Numbered from the stretch's first letter, positions 9,254 to 16,657 are shown. The stretch: DNA of 64,000 nucleotides from Thermosulfuriphilus ammonigenes (GCF_011207455.1 NZ_CP048877.1:984576-1048575), one strand, 5' to 3'. Numbers and translations: made by a program. The notes: generated from the letters alone by a model not told the origin.

Positions 9254-9362
9254 AAAGAGGGCCGTCGGGCTACCCTGCGGCACACGAAGGGCCCTGCTAC
9301 CGTTGCTCCCTCCCGGGCCTGGCGGGGTTCACAGGGATTCGTTGCGCAGGACCCAACGGCCC
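9254..9362 (-). ncRNA. ffs: Signal recognition particle 4.5S-type RNA
   Basis: On the minus strand the segment folds into one long hairpin: 5' arm 9351-9362 pairs with 3' arm 9259-9270. Between them lies the SRP domain IV signature ('GTGAACCCCGCCAGGCCC' followed by 'GAGGGAGCAACGGTAGC'). A T-run at 9251-9256 follows the helix and looks like the terminator. The length of about 105 bases is the small bacterial form without an Alu domain. It lies between tRNA-Ser and dnaX, the same neighbourhood as scr in Bacillus. The exact ends are estimated from base pairing. Confidence 0.92.
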
Positions 9363-9373
9363 AAAAATAAAAA

Positions 9374-9466
<93 letters not shown>

Positions 9467-9483
9467 GCATAATGACGCCGTTT

Positions 9484-9576
9484 TGGCGGAGGGGGTGGGA
9501 TTCGAACCCACGGTCCCCGATTAAGGGGACAGTCGATTTCGAGTCGACCCCGTTACGACCACTTCGGTACCCCTCC
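9484..9576 (-). tRNA. tRNA-Ser (anticodon CGA)
   Basis: 93 bases including an encoded CCA. The acceptor GGAGGGG (9570-9576) pairs with CCCCTCC before discriminator G. The anticodon arm is GTCGA-CTCGAAA-TCGAC, so the anticodon is CGA (reads UCG). The long variable arm GTCCCC/GGGGAC is typical for serine. It begins 5 bases after the tadA stop, so it is probably cut from a transcript shared with tadA. Confidence 0.97.
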
Positions 9577-9580
9577 GGGC

Positions 9581-10039
9581 TTAGCGACGTGCTCTAAAGA
9601 AGGCCTGGATGATCTCCCGGCAGCGATTCTCCAGGACCCCCGCCACCACCTCCAGACGGTGGTTAAGGCGCTGATCCTGGACTATCTGATACAGGGAACC
9701 ACAGGCCCCGGATTTTGGATCCCCTGCTCCAAAGACCAGCCGCGAAACCCGGGCCAGGACCAAAGCTCCGGCACACATAGGACACGGCTCAATGGTCACG
9801 TAGACAGTGACCCCTGGCAGCCGGTAATTACCGACCTTCCGGGCGGCCTGACGAAGAGCGTTGATCTCAGCATGGGCCGTAGGATCACAGGTTGTGATAA
9901 CCAGATTGTGGCCCCGCCCAAGGATCTCGCCTTCAGGGGAGACAACTACAGCCCCTACAGGAACCTCACCGGCGGCCTGAGCCCTTTCGGCCTCAAGAAG
10001 GGCCTCTGCCATAAAGAGCTCATCCAGACCCTCTCTCAT
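9581..10039 (-). CDS. tadA: tRNA adenosine(34) deaminase TadA
   Basis: 152 residues from the ATG at 10039; an upstream TTG at 10096 gives an atypical extension, and the ATG at 10012 is another option. TadA converts A34 of tRNA-Arg(ACG) to inosine. The zinc site is clear: 'HAEINALRQA' (His plus catalytic Glu) and 'PCPMCAGAL'. The C-terminal 'REIIQAFFRARR' tail matches the family. The next genes downstream are the two tRNA-Ser genes and SRP RNA. The ribosome-binding site is weak at each candidate start, so the N terminus is uncertain by about ten residues. Confidence 0.93.
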   Translation of the reverse strand: MREGLDELFMAEALLEAERAQAAGEVPVGAVVVSPEGEILGRGHNLVITTCDPTAHAEINALRQAARKVGNYRLPGVTVYVTIEPCPMCAGALVLARVSRLVFGAGDPKSGACGSLYQIVQDQRLNHRLEVVAGVLENRCREIIQAFFRARR

Positions 10040-10096
10040 TTTTGAAAGAGCTAAAACCCAAGAAAAAATAACATGAGCTCTAGAAGGCGGCAACAA

Positions 10097-10285
10097 TTAG
10101 AGCCTTTCAGCCGCCCGCTTAAGGGCCTCATTGGCCTCATAGACCAGACGGGCGGCCTGACGGAGGTCTTCCGCAGCTTCCCCGGCCTTCTCGGCCCAAG
10201 ACTCAAACTCCTTGGCGTGTTCCTGATTGTGCTCTATCCAGTGGGGGATAAGAACCTTGAGACGCTCACGATCATCCATCATCAC
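10097..10285 (-). CDS. Small helical protein encoded next to CooT
   Basis: 62 residues, charged and predicted to be helical. A recognisable core, 'IPHWIEHNQEHAKEF', carries several His, Glu and Asp residues that could bind metal. I recall this type of short protein beside CooT-type genes, but know of no established function. Its start overlaps the end of cooT by 14 bases, which argues for coupled translation. Three Met codons open the frame; which is used is unclear. A nickel-related role is inference from the neighbour only. Confidence 0.75.
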   Translation of the reverse strand: MMMDDRERLKVLIPHWIEHNQEHAKEFESWAEKAGEAAEDLRQAARLVYEANEALKRAAERL

Positions 10286-10469
10286 TTCTCCTTAAATAAA
10301 CAATATGTTTGAGGAAGTCTATCTTCTCAACGGTGGCCCGCAGGCTAGAGGGAGGGTCAAAGAAGGTTCTCAGGTTGACCTCATCCCCTTTGACCTCAAG
10401 CCAGATGACATCCTTCATAATCTCTTCTTCCTGGTCCCCCTTAAGGAGGACAACCTTAGCCTGACACAT
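10272..10469 (-). CDS. CooT family nickel-binding protein
   Basis: 65 residues starting 'MCQAKVVL'. CooT proteins are small beta-rich proteins whose Cys2 binds Ni(II) at the dimer interface; CooT of Rhodospirillum is linked to nickel supply for CO dehydrogenase. Here Cys2 is present and the length is normal. No CO dehydrogenase gene is in the window, but hydrogenase maturation genes (hypF, hypD) are. The start is only 3 bases after the end of a peptide-like frame without an obvious start (10473-10589). The downstream small helical gene overlaps it. Confidence 0.85.
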   Translation of the reverse strand: MCQAKVVLLKGDQEEEIMKDVIWLEVKGDEVNLRTFFDPPSSLRATVEKIDFLKHIVYLRRSDDG

Positions 10470-10472
10470 TAC

Positions 10473-10589
10473 CTACCCCCAAGTGTTTTCCCGGAACTCT
10501 TTCTCGGTAATGGGTCCAGCCGCTTTTTTCAAGATCTTGTGGGAGAAAATATCAAGCTGGCAGGCCCGGGGAAGGGGCGGATTTTTGAC
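10473..10589 (-). other. Peptide-like open frame without a standard start, ahead of cooT
   Basis: Between two in-frame stop codons (TGA at 10590-10592, TAG at 10473-10475) lie 38 codons whose second half reads like a real protein: 'LDIFSHKILKKAAGPITE' followed by 'KEFRENTWG'. The TAG is 3 bases from the cooT ATG, a spacing typical of coupled genes. No ATG, GTG or TTG precedes the protein-like part. It could be a tiny gene with a rare start (ATT or CTT), a decayed gene, or a UGA-recoded frame; I see no SECIS-like hairpin. It lies in the carbonic anhydrase frame, after that gene's TGA. Unresolved. Confidence 0.3.
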
Positions 10590-10601
10590 TCACTTGGGTA
10601 A

Positions 10602-11354
10602 TCAGTGGTGAGCAGCCACCACCAGGTTTTTGATCTTCTCGGAGAGTTTGCTGGTTACAGAATGACGCTTAATGGCCTCAGGAGAGGTGGCTCCATTGAC
10701 ATTGATGATGACCATCCGACCATAGCCCTTACCATAGGCGTTGATGAAGTCATAGACGGCCCCGACCACGACCAGTTTCCCCTCCTTGACCAGGTCGTGA
10801 TAAAAAGAGATGGCCTGGGCCACCTGCCAGTCCACATTACGCTCCACATTCTTGAGCCAACGGCTTTCAAAGTCTCCCCGACCGTCGTCAGCAGAGATAG
10901 GGAGATGGAGATGATCAAGTTCATTACGGATGGCCTCTGTCTCCTTGCGATAATCTCCCATGGCCGCCTTGACCGCCCCACAGTGCGTGTGCCCTAAGAT
11001 GACCAGAATAGGGGTGTGAAGGTGAAGAACCCCATAGTCTATAGACCCATGGGAGACCACCAGTTGATTGCCAATGTTGCGGATGACAAACATCTTATCG
11101 ATGGGGTCCTTGAGCAGGGCAGACATATGCACCCGGGCATCAGAGCAGGTGATAAGGGTGACAAAAGGATGCTGAGAGGTCTGATAAGCCGAAAAATACT
11201 CCGGATGGTGACTGGAGACAAATTCGTTGTTGCCCTCTACTACCTTCTCCAGGGCCTCCGAAGGGCTGGGGCCGGCAGCTCCGTGCCCCGAAGCCCATAC
11301 CTGACCAACCGTTAATAAAAGGGCAATGGCTACAAATGCCACTATTTTCTTCAT
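10602..11354 (-). CDS. Exported beta-type carbonic anhydrase
   Basis: 250 residues with a clear signal peptide (residues 1-21, 'VWASG' cleavage region), so it acts in the periplasm. It interconverts CO2 and bicarbonate. The zinc site of the beta class is visible: C70-S-D72-A-R74 and H122-T-H-C125. The rest of the fold ('IRNIGNQL', 'SIDYGVLHL') fits. A good AGGAGG lies before the ATG. Export of a beta-class enzyme is less common than a cytoplasmic location and could serve CO2 handling near the membrane. It appears to have its own promoter (-10 at 11422-11427). Confidence 0.93.
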   Translation of the reverse strand: MKKIVAFVAIALLLTVGQVWASGHGAAGPSPSEALEKVVEGNNEFVSSHHPEYFSAYQTSQHPFVTLITCSDARVHMSALLKDPIDKMFVIRNIGNQLVVSHGSIDYGVLHLHTPILVILGHTHCGAVKAAMGDYRKETEAIRNELDHLHLPISADDGRGDFESRWLKNVERNVDWQVAQAISFYHDLVKEGKLVVVGAVYDFINAYGKGYGRMVIINVNGATSPEAIKRHSVTSKLSEKIKNLVVAAHH

Positions 11355-11421
11355 TTCACGCCTCCTTTCTCGCTTTTTTATTATCAGGCACCCTGCCCCT
11401 TCCCCGATGGGAATGTTTTCT

Positions 11422-11427
11422 ATTATA
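11422..11427 (-). promoter_or_regulatory. Possible -10 box for carbonic anhydrase
   Basis: Perfect TATAAT on the minus strand in an AT-rich stretch, 68 bases before the carbonic anhydrase ATG. No convincing -35 hexamer lies 16-18 bases upstream, so this is a weak call based on the -10 and its position in the only sizeable gap of the local operon. Confidence 0.35.
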
Positions 11428-11506
11428 TTTTTGCATTTACTACAACTTTTTAATCTGTAGCTGAAGCTTTACCTAACAAAGAAACACTCCAGAAAACAGG
11501 AGAGCC

Positions 11507-12640
11507 TTAAACACGGATCAGAAGACACTTGAGATAAGCGGTCTCAGGCATGGAAAGAAGGACAGGGTGGTCCGGAGATTGCCCCCGGATCTCCAGAAGA
11601 CGGGCAGGACGGAGAAGCCCCTGGGCCGCCTGCTGCACCAGGTGCTGATGTTCCTGGAGAGAGAGATGGTGCGAGCAGGAGCAGGAGATGAGGAGCCCTC
11701 CAGGCTTCAGGGCTTTGATGGCCAAGTGATTGAGACGACGGTAATTTCTAAGGCCGGCGGCAAGATGTGATCTCTTTTTGATAAGGGCCGGCGGATCAAC
11801 AATGACCACGTCAAAAGGCCTTTGAGGACGCCTGAGAAAGGAGAAAACATCCTCCTGGAGGAACTGAACCTCCAGACCGTTGCGCTGGGCCGCCAGCCGG
11901 GCCTGAGAGATGGCCCAGGCCGAACGATCTACCCCTAAGATCTCCCTGGCCCCGGCGGCCGCCGCGTTGAGAGCCCAGCCGCCAAGGTAACAAAAGAGGT
12001 CAAGGATCCGCCGACCAGAGAAAAATCTGCAGGCGGCCTTCTGATTCTCCCGCTGATCCAGAAAAAGACCCGTCTTTTGGCCGGATTCAGGATCAACTGG
12101 AAAAAGAAGACCCCCTACCTTCACCCAGTAGGGAAGAGGAAAGGTCCCCCGAACAAATCCCCGGGGAATATCAAGCCCTGGGCCGGGTTGGAGGAAAAAA
12201 GCCCCTTGGGGAAAGAGCTCCTCTAGGGCCGCTAAAACACTTTTGAGACGGGTGGCCATGCCAACGGTGGCCACCTGAAGGACAAAAAGATCCCCATAGC
12301 GATCAACAATAAGGCCCGGGAGAAAATCTGCCTCGCTAAAGACCAACCGGTAGGCAGGCTCTCCCGGAAAAAGTTCCCGGCGCAGGCAAAGGGCCGCTTT
12401 AAAACGTTCTCTAAAGAAATCCACCTCCGGGGAAACCACCTCCGTGGCCACCACCCGGAGAGCGATAGATCTCTGGAAATCAAGGTATCCGGTGGCCACT
12501 GGCTCCCCTCTGGGGCTAAGGAGAATCAGCCAGGTCCCCGGAGGCCAATGGGGGCTTTCGGCCAGATCGTCCATCTTCAGCCAAAGGCGACCGGAGAGAA
12601 TTTTTCTAAGGCCTCCCGGTGTCAAACGCAGAGCCTTCAC
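11507..12640 (-). CDS. rRNA cytosine-C5 methyltransferase, RlmI-like
   Basis: 377 residues: an N-terminal PUA domain (about 1-75), a linker domain, then a Rossmann SAM-dependent methyltransferase ('ILDLFCYLGGWALNAAAAG' is the SAM loop, 'VDPPALIKK' the NPPY-like motif, 'SCSCSHHLS' the catalytic Cys region). The family methylates 23S rRNA C1962 in E. coli (RlmI) or neighbouring cytosines. The gene overlaps the preceding acyl-CoA synthetase by 4 bases. The exact target base cannot be told from sequence. Confidence 0.9.
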   Translation of the reverse strand: MKALRLTPGGLRKILSGRLWLKMDDLAESPHWPPGTWLILLSPRGEPVATGYLDFQRSIALRVVATEVVSPEVDFFRERFKAALCLRRELFPGEPAYRLVFSEADFLPGLIVDRYGDLFVLQVATVGMATRLKSVLAALEELFPQGAFFLQPGPGLDIPRGFVRGTFPLPYWVKVGGLLFPVDPESGQKTGLFLDQRENQKAACRFFSGRRILDLFCYLGGWALNAAAAGAREILGVDRSAWAISQARLAAQRNGLEVQFLQEDVFSFLRRPQRPFDVVIVDPPALIKKRSHLAAGLRNYRRLNHLAIKALKPGGLLISCSCSHHLSLQEHQHLVQQAAQGLLRPARLLEIRGQSPDHPVLLSMPETAYLKCLLIRV

Positions 12641-14418
12641 GAATACATCTCCTCGATCTCATGGGCATATCTTTTACTGATCAGGGCCCGCCTCTTCTTT
12701 AAAGTGAAGGTGAGAAGCCCGTTTTCCAGAGTCCAATCCTCGGGAATGAGCCGGACTGCCCCTACATGCTCAAAGGGATGGACTCGAGCCCGGGAAAGAA
12801 TGGCCTTTATCTCCTGATGGATAAAGTCCCGGGCCTCCGGAGATCGGCAGAGATCCGGCCAACTCAGATCAAGCCCCCTTTGCCTGGCCCACTCCAGAAG
12901 CCTTTCTCGATCAGGGACTACCAAGGCCCCAAGGAATTTGCGATCCTGACCAACAAGCATCACCTGGGAGATAAAGGGGCTCTCAAAAAGGAGGGCCTCG
13001 ATGGGGTCAGGATCAACGTTCTCACCGCTGGACAGGACAATGACATCCTTAAGGCGACCACAGATGATAAGATCTCCCCGAGGAGTAAAACAACCCAGAT
13101 CCCCGGTCTTAAGAAAACCGTCATCAGTAAAAATGGCGGCAGTGGCCGAAGGATTTTGCCAGTACCCCTTCATCACCTGAGGCCCCCTGACCAAAACCTC
13201 CCCCTTTTCTGGAGGCTCAATGCGGATCTCCGTTCCCGGCAGGGGCGGCCCTACTGTACCTGGCAGGTTACGTCCCTTATAACGAACAGAGATCACCGGA
13301 GAGGTCTCGGTGAGGCCGTAGCCGTTAAAGAGGGGCATCCCTATGGCCTCGTAGAAATCATCAAGTTCGGGAGCCAACGTGCTCCCGCCGCTTATGGCCA
13401 TCTCCACCGAGCCGCCAAAAACCCCCCTCAGCCGCCGGAAGAAAACGGCCTCAGCCAGAAGCCAGGGGAGGAAGAAGATAAGACCGCCGCCCAGGCCGCC
13501 GAGAAGATGCTTAAGGCGAGCCATGGGGCCGACGGCCGCGGTCTCCCCCCGGATCATCTTAAGGGAACGGCGGAAGAGGAGCCCCACCCTCAGGGCTCGC
13601 TTAAACCAGGCCTCAAGCCCCCTTGAAGCCACCTCCTGGTTGATCCGCTGATAAAAGGCCTCCCAGAGACGGGGAACCCCCACCAGATAATGAGGGCGAT
13701 GGCGCCTTAAGTCCTCCCGAAAATGGCGCTTGTCGCTAAAGATTATCTCTACCCCGGAAGACAGGAGAAGATACTCAACGGTGCGCTCCAGCATATGGTA
13801 GGGCATAAGAAGGGAGAGATAGCGCTTTCCCGGCCGAGGCCTGAGCACAGTCTGGCAGGCCAAGACGTTGGAGGCAATGTTGGCCTGGGTAAGCATTACT
13901 CCCTTGGGGTTGCCGGTGGTGCCAGAGGTGTAAACAATAGTGGCCAGGTCGTCAGGGAGAGCCCCTGGCTTTCGAAACTCATCCTGACCCAGGTTCTCTA
14001 CAACAAAGACTTCCGGGTCTCGGGCCACTAAGGAAAGCACCTTCTCCAACTTAGAAAGCCCTTGGGGCTCGACGACCACAGCCATGGCCTGGGAGTGATC
14101 AAGGAGAAAGGCCAGTTCCTCCTCGGGGGCAGAGATTCCTCGGGGAACAGTGACTAAACCGGCTATCTGGGCTGCCAGATCCGCAATTAACCAGTTGGGA
14201 CCGCTGTCAATATAGATGGCCACCCTCTCCCGAGGAGAGAGCTTCCTTTCCTCAAACTTCCGGGCCAGAAAGCTTGCCCTCTGCCACAACCCACCATAGG
14301 AAATGGTCTGCCAGCTTTTCCCCTCCCTGAACGTCAGGGCTGGAAGACCTTCGTAGGCCTTTACAGCCCGGAAGATGAGATCAGAAACGGTGGTAATCAT
14401 GGGGTTTTCGTCAGCCAT
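12637..14418 (-). CDS. AMP-forming acyl-CoA synthetase (FadD-like)
   Basis: 593 residues of the ANL superfamily. The ATP/AMP loop 'YTSGTTGNPKGVMLT' is near 163-177, 'FNGYGLTETSPVIS' is the adenylate motif, and 'TGDLGCFTPRGDLIICGR' is the hinge with the conserved Asp. The C-terminal domain ends in 'LTFTLKKRRALI', where the Lys of the usual 'TxTxKxxR' motif is kept. It probably activates long-chain fatty acids with CoA. It shares the pattern of the long-chain synthetases common in delta-proteobacteria rather than short acetate enzymes. It overlaps the next gene by 4 bases. Confidence 0.92.
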   Translation of the reverse strand: MADENPMITTVSDLIFRAVKAYEGLPALTFREGKSWQTISYGGLWQRASFLARKFEERKLSPRERVAIYIDSGPNWLIADLAAQIAGLVTVPRGISAPEEELAFLLDHSQAMAVVVEPQGLSKLEKVLSLVARDPEVFVVENLGQDEFRKPGALPDDLATIVYTSGTTGNPKGVMLTQANIASNVLACQTVLRPRPGKRYLSLLMPYHMLERTVEYLLLSSGVEIIFSDKRHFREDLRRHRPHYLVGVPRLWEAFYQRINQEVASRGLEAWFKRALRVGLLFRRSLKMIRGETAAVGPMARLKHLLGGLGGGLIFFLPWLLAEAVFFRRLRGVFGGSVEMAISGGSTLAPELDDFYEAIGMPLFNGYGLTETSPVISVRYKGRNLPGTVGPPLPGTEIRIEPPEKGEVLVRGPQVMKGYWQNPSATAAIFTDDGFLKTGDLGCFTPRGDLIICGRLKDVIVLSSGENVDPDPIEALLFESPFISQVMLVGQDRKFLGALVVPDRERLLEWARQRGLDLSWPDLCRSPEARDFIHQEIKAILSRARVHPFEHVGAVRLIPEDWTLENGLLTFTLKKRRALISKRYAHEIEEMYS

Positions 14419-14495
14419 TTATCCAAAATGTTTTTAAAGAGCTCATACCAGAGGAGGTAAGAAACACAAGCCCGGAAGGTAAAGCCGGGAAGAGG

Positions 14496-14524
14496 TTGTT
14501 TTTAGGAGTCGATAAGGCTATTCT
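14496..14524 (+). promoter_or_regulatory. Candidate promoter for the small selenoprotein gene
   Basis: TTGTTT (14496-14501) and TATTCT (14519-14524) are separated by exactly 17 bases and end 31 bases before the TTG start. Each box keeps four or five consensus bases. It lies in the 137-base gap between the divergent acyl-CoA synthetase and selenoprotein genes. Not proven. Confidence 0.4.
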
Positions 14525-14555
14525 AAAAAGAAATCCTGTGGGGAGGGGACTCACT

Positions 14556-14723
14556 TTGAAGTGTAAGATTTGCGGCGCCAAGCTAGAACTCTTTCGGAGC
14601 TGACGCTCGGTTTATTTCCGCTGCCAGGTCTGTCAGCGGACGTATCGCCTCTCAGATCTTAAAGACGAAATAGACGAAGAGATCGAAACCATTCTGGCCT
14701 ACACTCGGTGTGACCGCCTGTAA
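14556..14723 (+). CDS. Small dual-CXXC selenoprotein (in-frame UGA = Sec16)
   Basis: 55 residues when UGA at 14601-14603 is read as selenocysteine. It starts at TTG with GGGAGGGG upstream (spacing about 9). Before the UGA: 'MKCKICGAKLELFRS'; after it: 'RSVYFRCQVCQRTYRLSDL' and an acidic helix ending 'ILAYTRCDRL', then TAA. The reading frame, the two zinc-ribbon CXXC pairs (C3/C6, C23/C26) and the protein-like quality on both sides of the UGA show it is one gene. A SECIS-like hairpin follows the UGA by 14 bases. I recall a family described as dual-CXXC small selenoprotein, with Cys in non-Sec members; its function is unknown. A redox or metal-handling role is inference. A strong terminator lies downstream. 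Confidence 0.85.
14601..14640 (+). promoter_or_regulatory. SECIS-like element for selenocysteine insertion
   Basis: Starting at the UGA (14601-14603), CCGCTG (14618-14623) pairs perfectly with CAGCGG (14634-14639). Inside, after one C-T mismatch, CA/TG close a GGTC loop (14627-14630). A GGUC apical loop a short distance after UGA is what SelB recognises in E. coli fdhF (from memory). The element is inside the coding frame, as bacterial SECIS elements are. Confidence 0.8.
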
Positions 14724-14791
14724 GGGGGCTTAAAGGGGAGCTTCCTTCCCAAAGAGCCTCTGGTGAAAATCACCTTTAAAGACCGGCAATT

Positions 14792-14825
14792 TTAAGGGGG
14801 GCGGCTTTTTGGCCGCCCCCCTTAA
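14792..14825. terminator. Strong bidirectional terminator
   Basis: A perfect 14-bp inverted repeat, TTAAGGGGGGCGGC (14792-14805) and its complement (14812-14825), with a 6-base loop. It separates the plus-strand selenoprotein gene from the minus-strand FBP aldolase/phosphatase gene. It is the clearest stem-loop terminator in the window. The flanking TTAA ends give an A/T tract on either strand. Confidence 0.85.
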
Positions 14826-14838
14826 GCCCTGTTAAATT

Positions 14839-15981
14839 TTAGTCCATATCTTCCTTCTCCAGTATTTTGGCATCCTTGGCCATCTTTTCTCCCGAATCCA
14901 TAAAACGATCCTTAAGGCGCTCCATAACCTTGGGCAAAGTGGTGTACTCCATCTCCTCGGGAGGCAATCTGTGGGGTTCGAAGATTCCCTGGCGCCGCAG
15001 GCGATTGGCCATGTAGGAGCATTCGTGCCTGGCCATATCAAAGGCCGGGTCATCAAAGAGATCCACCGGACCTACCAGTCGGCCATTGCAGATCTGATAG
15101 CCAGCGGCAATTACCCGGGGCGGACCATCAAACCGGGTGGGTTTTGCCTGCTTAAAGGAGACGGGCATCAGAGGACCGGTGTGGGACCCCCGCATCCAGC
15201 CCTCCACCAGCCAGGGACGTCCAAAGGGCTCGAGGATCTCTCCAATGGCCGGGAAACCGCTCTGAGACCTCACCGCCAGGACCGGGTCATCCTTACCCAC
15301 ATACTGACCGGCCATAAGAGAAAGCCTCTGGGTAGAGGCCGCAGCCGCTATCTCCCCATCGGAATTGCGGTATACGGCCCGAACGACATACTTGCTTACT
15401 GAACCAATAAGGGCCAGAAGGTCATAAAGTTCGGCCGGAGTCTTCAGCTTGACCACCTTCCCGGTATAAACATCCATAATCTCAAAGGTAAAGCCACCGT
15501 GCATTGAAGGGTCGATAACCAGGCCGGCGGTGTTCATAGGGTCAGCAAACATCTCGTAGAGGGGAAGATTCCAGGCGCTGGGGGCGGTCTTGTCGGCGAA
15601 AAAGACAATCACCGGCTCACTCTTCCTCTCTTCAAACTCCATCTCGGCAATCCCCGGTCCTAAGCCTCGAACATTGCCCGAGAAGGCATCTGAGAGAAGA
15701 TCCTGGCCGGCCCCGTAGAGCTTCAGGTCTCTGGCCACCTGGGTTCCGGCCACAAAGGCATCCCAGGCCAGCTTGTGAATCTTCTCGTTATCCACCCCCT
15801 GCTGGTGGGTCATCACCAAGGCAATGTCGTCACCACAGGTAAGGACCGAAACGTCTATAAGCAGATCCCCTTTGGCCGCCTGGGCTACCTCCGTTACCTT
15901 AGCCACCACTTCGGGATGGGTGGAAGAATGACCGACGTATCCTCCGATGTCGGCCTTAATGATAGAAAGCGTGATTTTCAT
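14839..15981 (-). CDS. fbp: Bifunctional fructose-1,6-bisphosphate aldolase/phosphatase (FBPase V)
   Basis: 380 residues from the ATG at 15981 with AGGAGGT just upstream; the start at 16008 lacks such support. The protein begins 'MKITLSIIKADIGGYVGH' and has the acidic metal-binding and phosphate segments of type V FBPase. This enzyme condenses triose phosphates and removes the C1 phosphate, making gluconeogenesis one-way. The 'QYVGKDDP' motif keeps the Tyr-x-x-Lys spacing reported for the aldolase lysine in archaeal enzymes. It is found in archaea and deep-branching or thermophilic bacteria. Its neighbours include a second, class I aldolase. Confidence 0.95.
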   Translation of the reverse strand: MKITLSIIKADIGGYVGHSSTHPEVVAKVTEVAQAAKGDLLIDVSVLTCGDDIALVMTHQQGVDNEKIHKLAWDAFVAGTQVARDLKLYGAGQDLLSDAFSGNVRGLGPGIAEMEFEERKSEPVIVFFADKTAPSAWNLPLYEMFADPMNTAGLVIDPSMHGGFTFEIMDVYTGKVVKLKTPAELYDLLALIGSVSKYVVRAVYRNSDGEIAAAASTQRLSLMAGQYVGKDDPVLAVRSQSGFPAIGEILEPFGRPWLVEGWMRGSHTGPLMPVSFKQAKPTRFDGPPRVIAAGYQICNGRLVGPVDLFDDPAFDMARHECSYMANRLRRQGIFEPHRLPPEEMEYTTLPKVMERLKDRFMDSGEKMAKDAKILEKEDMD

Positions 15982-16056
15982 AGAATACCTCCTTTCTCTT
16001 TTCCTCAATCTTTTAAATAAAAGCCCTTCCGGGTCTTTCCCGGCCGGGCCCTATCT

Positions 16057-16563
16057 TCAGAGCCTATCACGGCATCCGGTCAGATCTTGGCCTTTGGTGA
16101 TCAGGGAGACGGCGTGGGCAGCAATGGCCTCTCCTCGACCAATAAAACCCAGATGTTCAGTAGTGGTGGCCTTGATGTTTACCGCGCCTTCCCCCATGGC
16201 CTCCCTGAGGCGTCTTATCATCTCTTCCCGATAGGGAGCAAGTTTTGGGCTCTGGCAGACGACGGTTACATCAACGTTTATCACCCTCCAGCCCCTCTCG
16301 GACAGAAGATCCACCACTTCTTTTAAGAGCTTAAGGCTCTCTATACCACGAAAACGAGGGTCTGAGTCAGGAAATAGTTGACCGATATCTTTCAGGCCGG
16401 CGGCCCCCAGAAGGGCGTCGCAGACGGCGTGGGTGATAACATCGGCATCCGAATGGCCGGCCAGGCCCTTCTCAAAGGGTATGGCCACTCCGGCCAGGAC
16501 CAGAGGGCGCCCTTCCACCAGCGGATGAACATCGTAGCCATGTCCCACGCGAAGCTCTCCCAT
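16057..16563 (-). CDS. ispF: 2-C-methyl-D-erythritol 2,4-cyclodiphosphate synthase
   Basis: 168 residues, slightly longer than the usual 157-160. It makes the cyclic diphosphate of the MEP isoprenoid pathway. The metal site 'GYDVHPL', 'GHSDADVITHAVCDALLGAAGL', 'FPDSDPRF' and the CDP-binding 'IKATTTEHLGFIGRGE' are all visible. It lies between the two FBP aldolase genes on the minus strand and is divergent from fbaB. The C-terminal tail after 'HAVSLI' is a little extended. Very secure. Confidence 0.96.
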   Translation of the reverse strand: MGELRVGHGYDVHPLVEGRPLVLAGVAIPFEKGLAGHSDADVITHAVCDALLGAAGLKDIGQLFPDSDPRFRGIESLKLLKEVVDLLSERGWRVINVDVTVVCQSPKLAPYREEMIRRLREAMGEGAVNIKATTTEHLGFIGRGEAIAAHAVSLITKGQDLTGCRDRL

Positions 16564-16628
16564 TCAGACTCCCCAAAAACTTCTCATGGAATGAATAGGT
16601 ATTCACGAAAATACTTTCAAGGGTTTCA

Positions 16629-16657
16629 TTGAACTGCCTCGAAGTAAGAATTACCTT
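16629..16657 (+). promoter_or_regulatory. Candidate promoter for class I aldolase
   Basis: TTGAAC (16629-16634), 17 bases, then TACCTT (16652-16657), ending 31 bases before the fbaB ATG. The -35 is good; the -10 keeps only the TAnnnT frame. It lies in the 125-base gap between divergent ispF and fbaB. Confidence 0.35.

Noticed and set aside
12766-13626. Plus-strand 286-codon open frame inside the acyl-CoA synthetase
   Set aside because: Antisense to an intact, well-recognised gene; the translated product is low-complexity and unmatched.
14538-14723. GTG at 14538 as selenoprotein start
   Set aside because: It is in frame, but it sits on the Shine-Dalgarno sequence used by the TTG at 14556; the family start 'MKC' fits the TTG.
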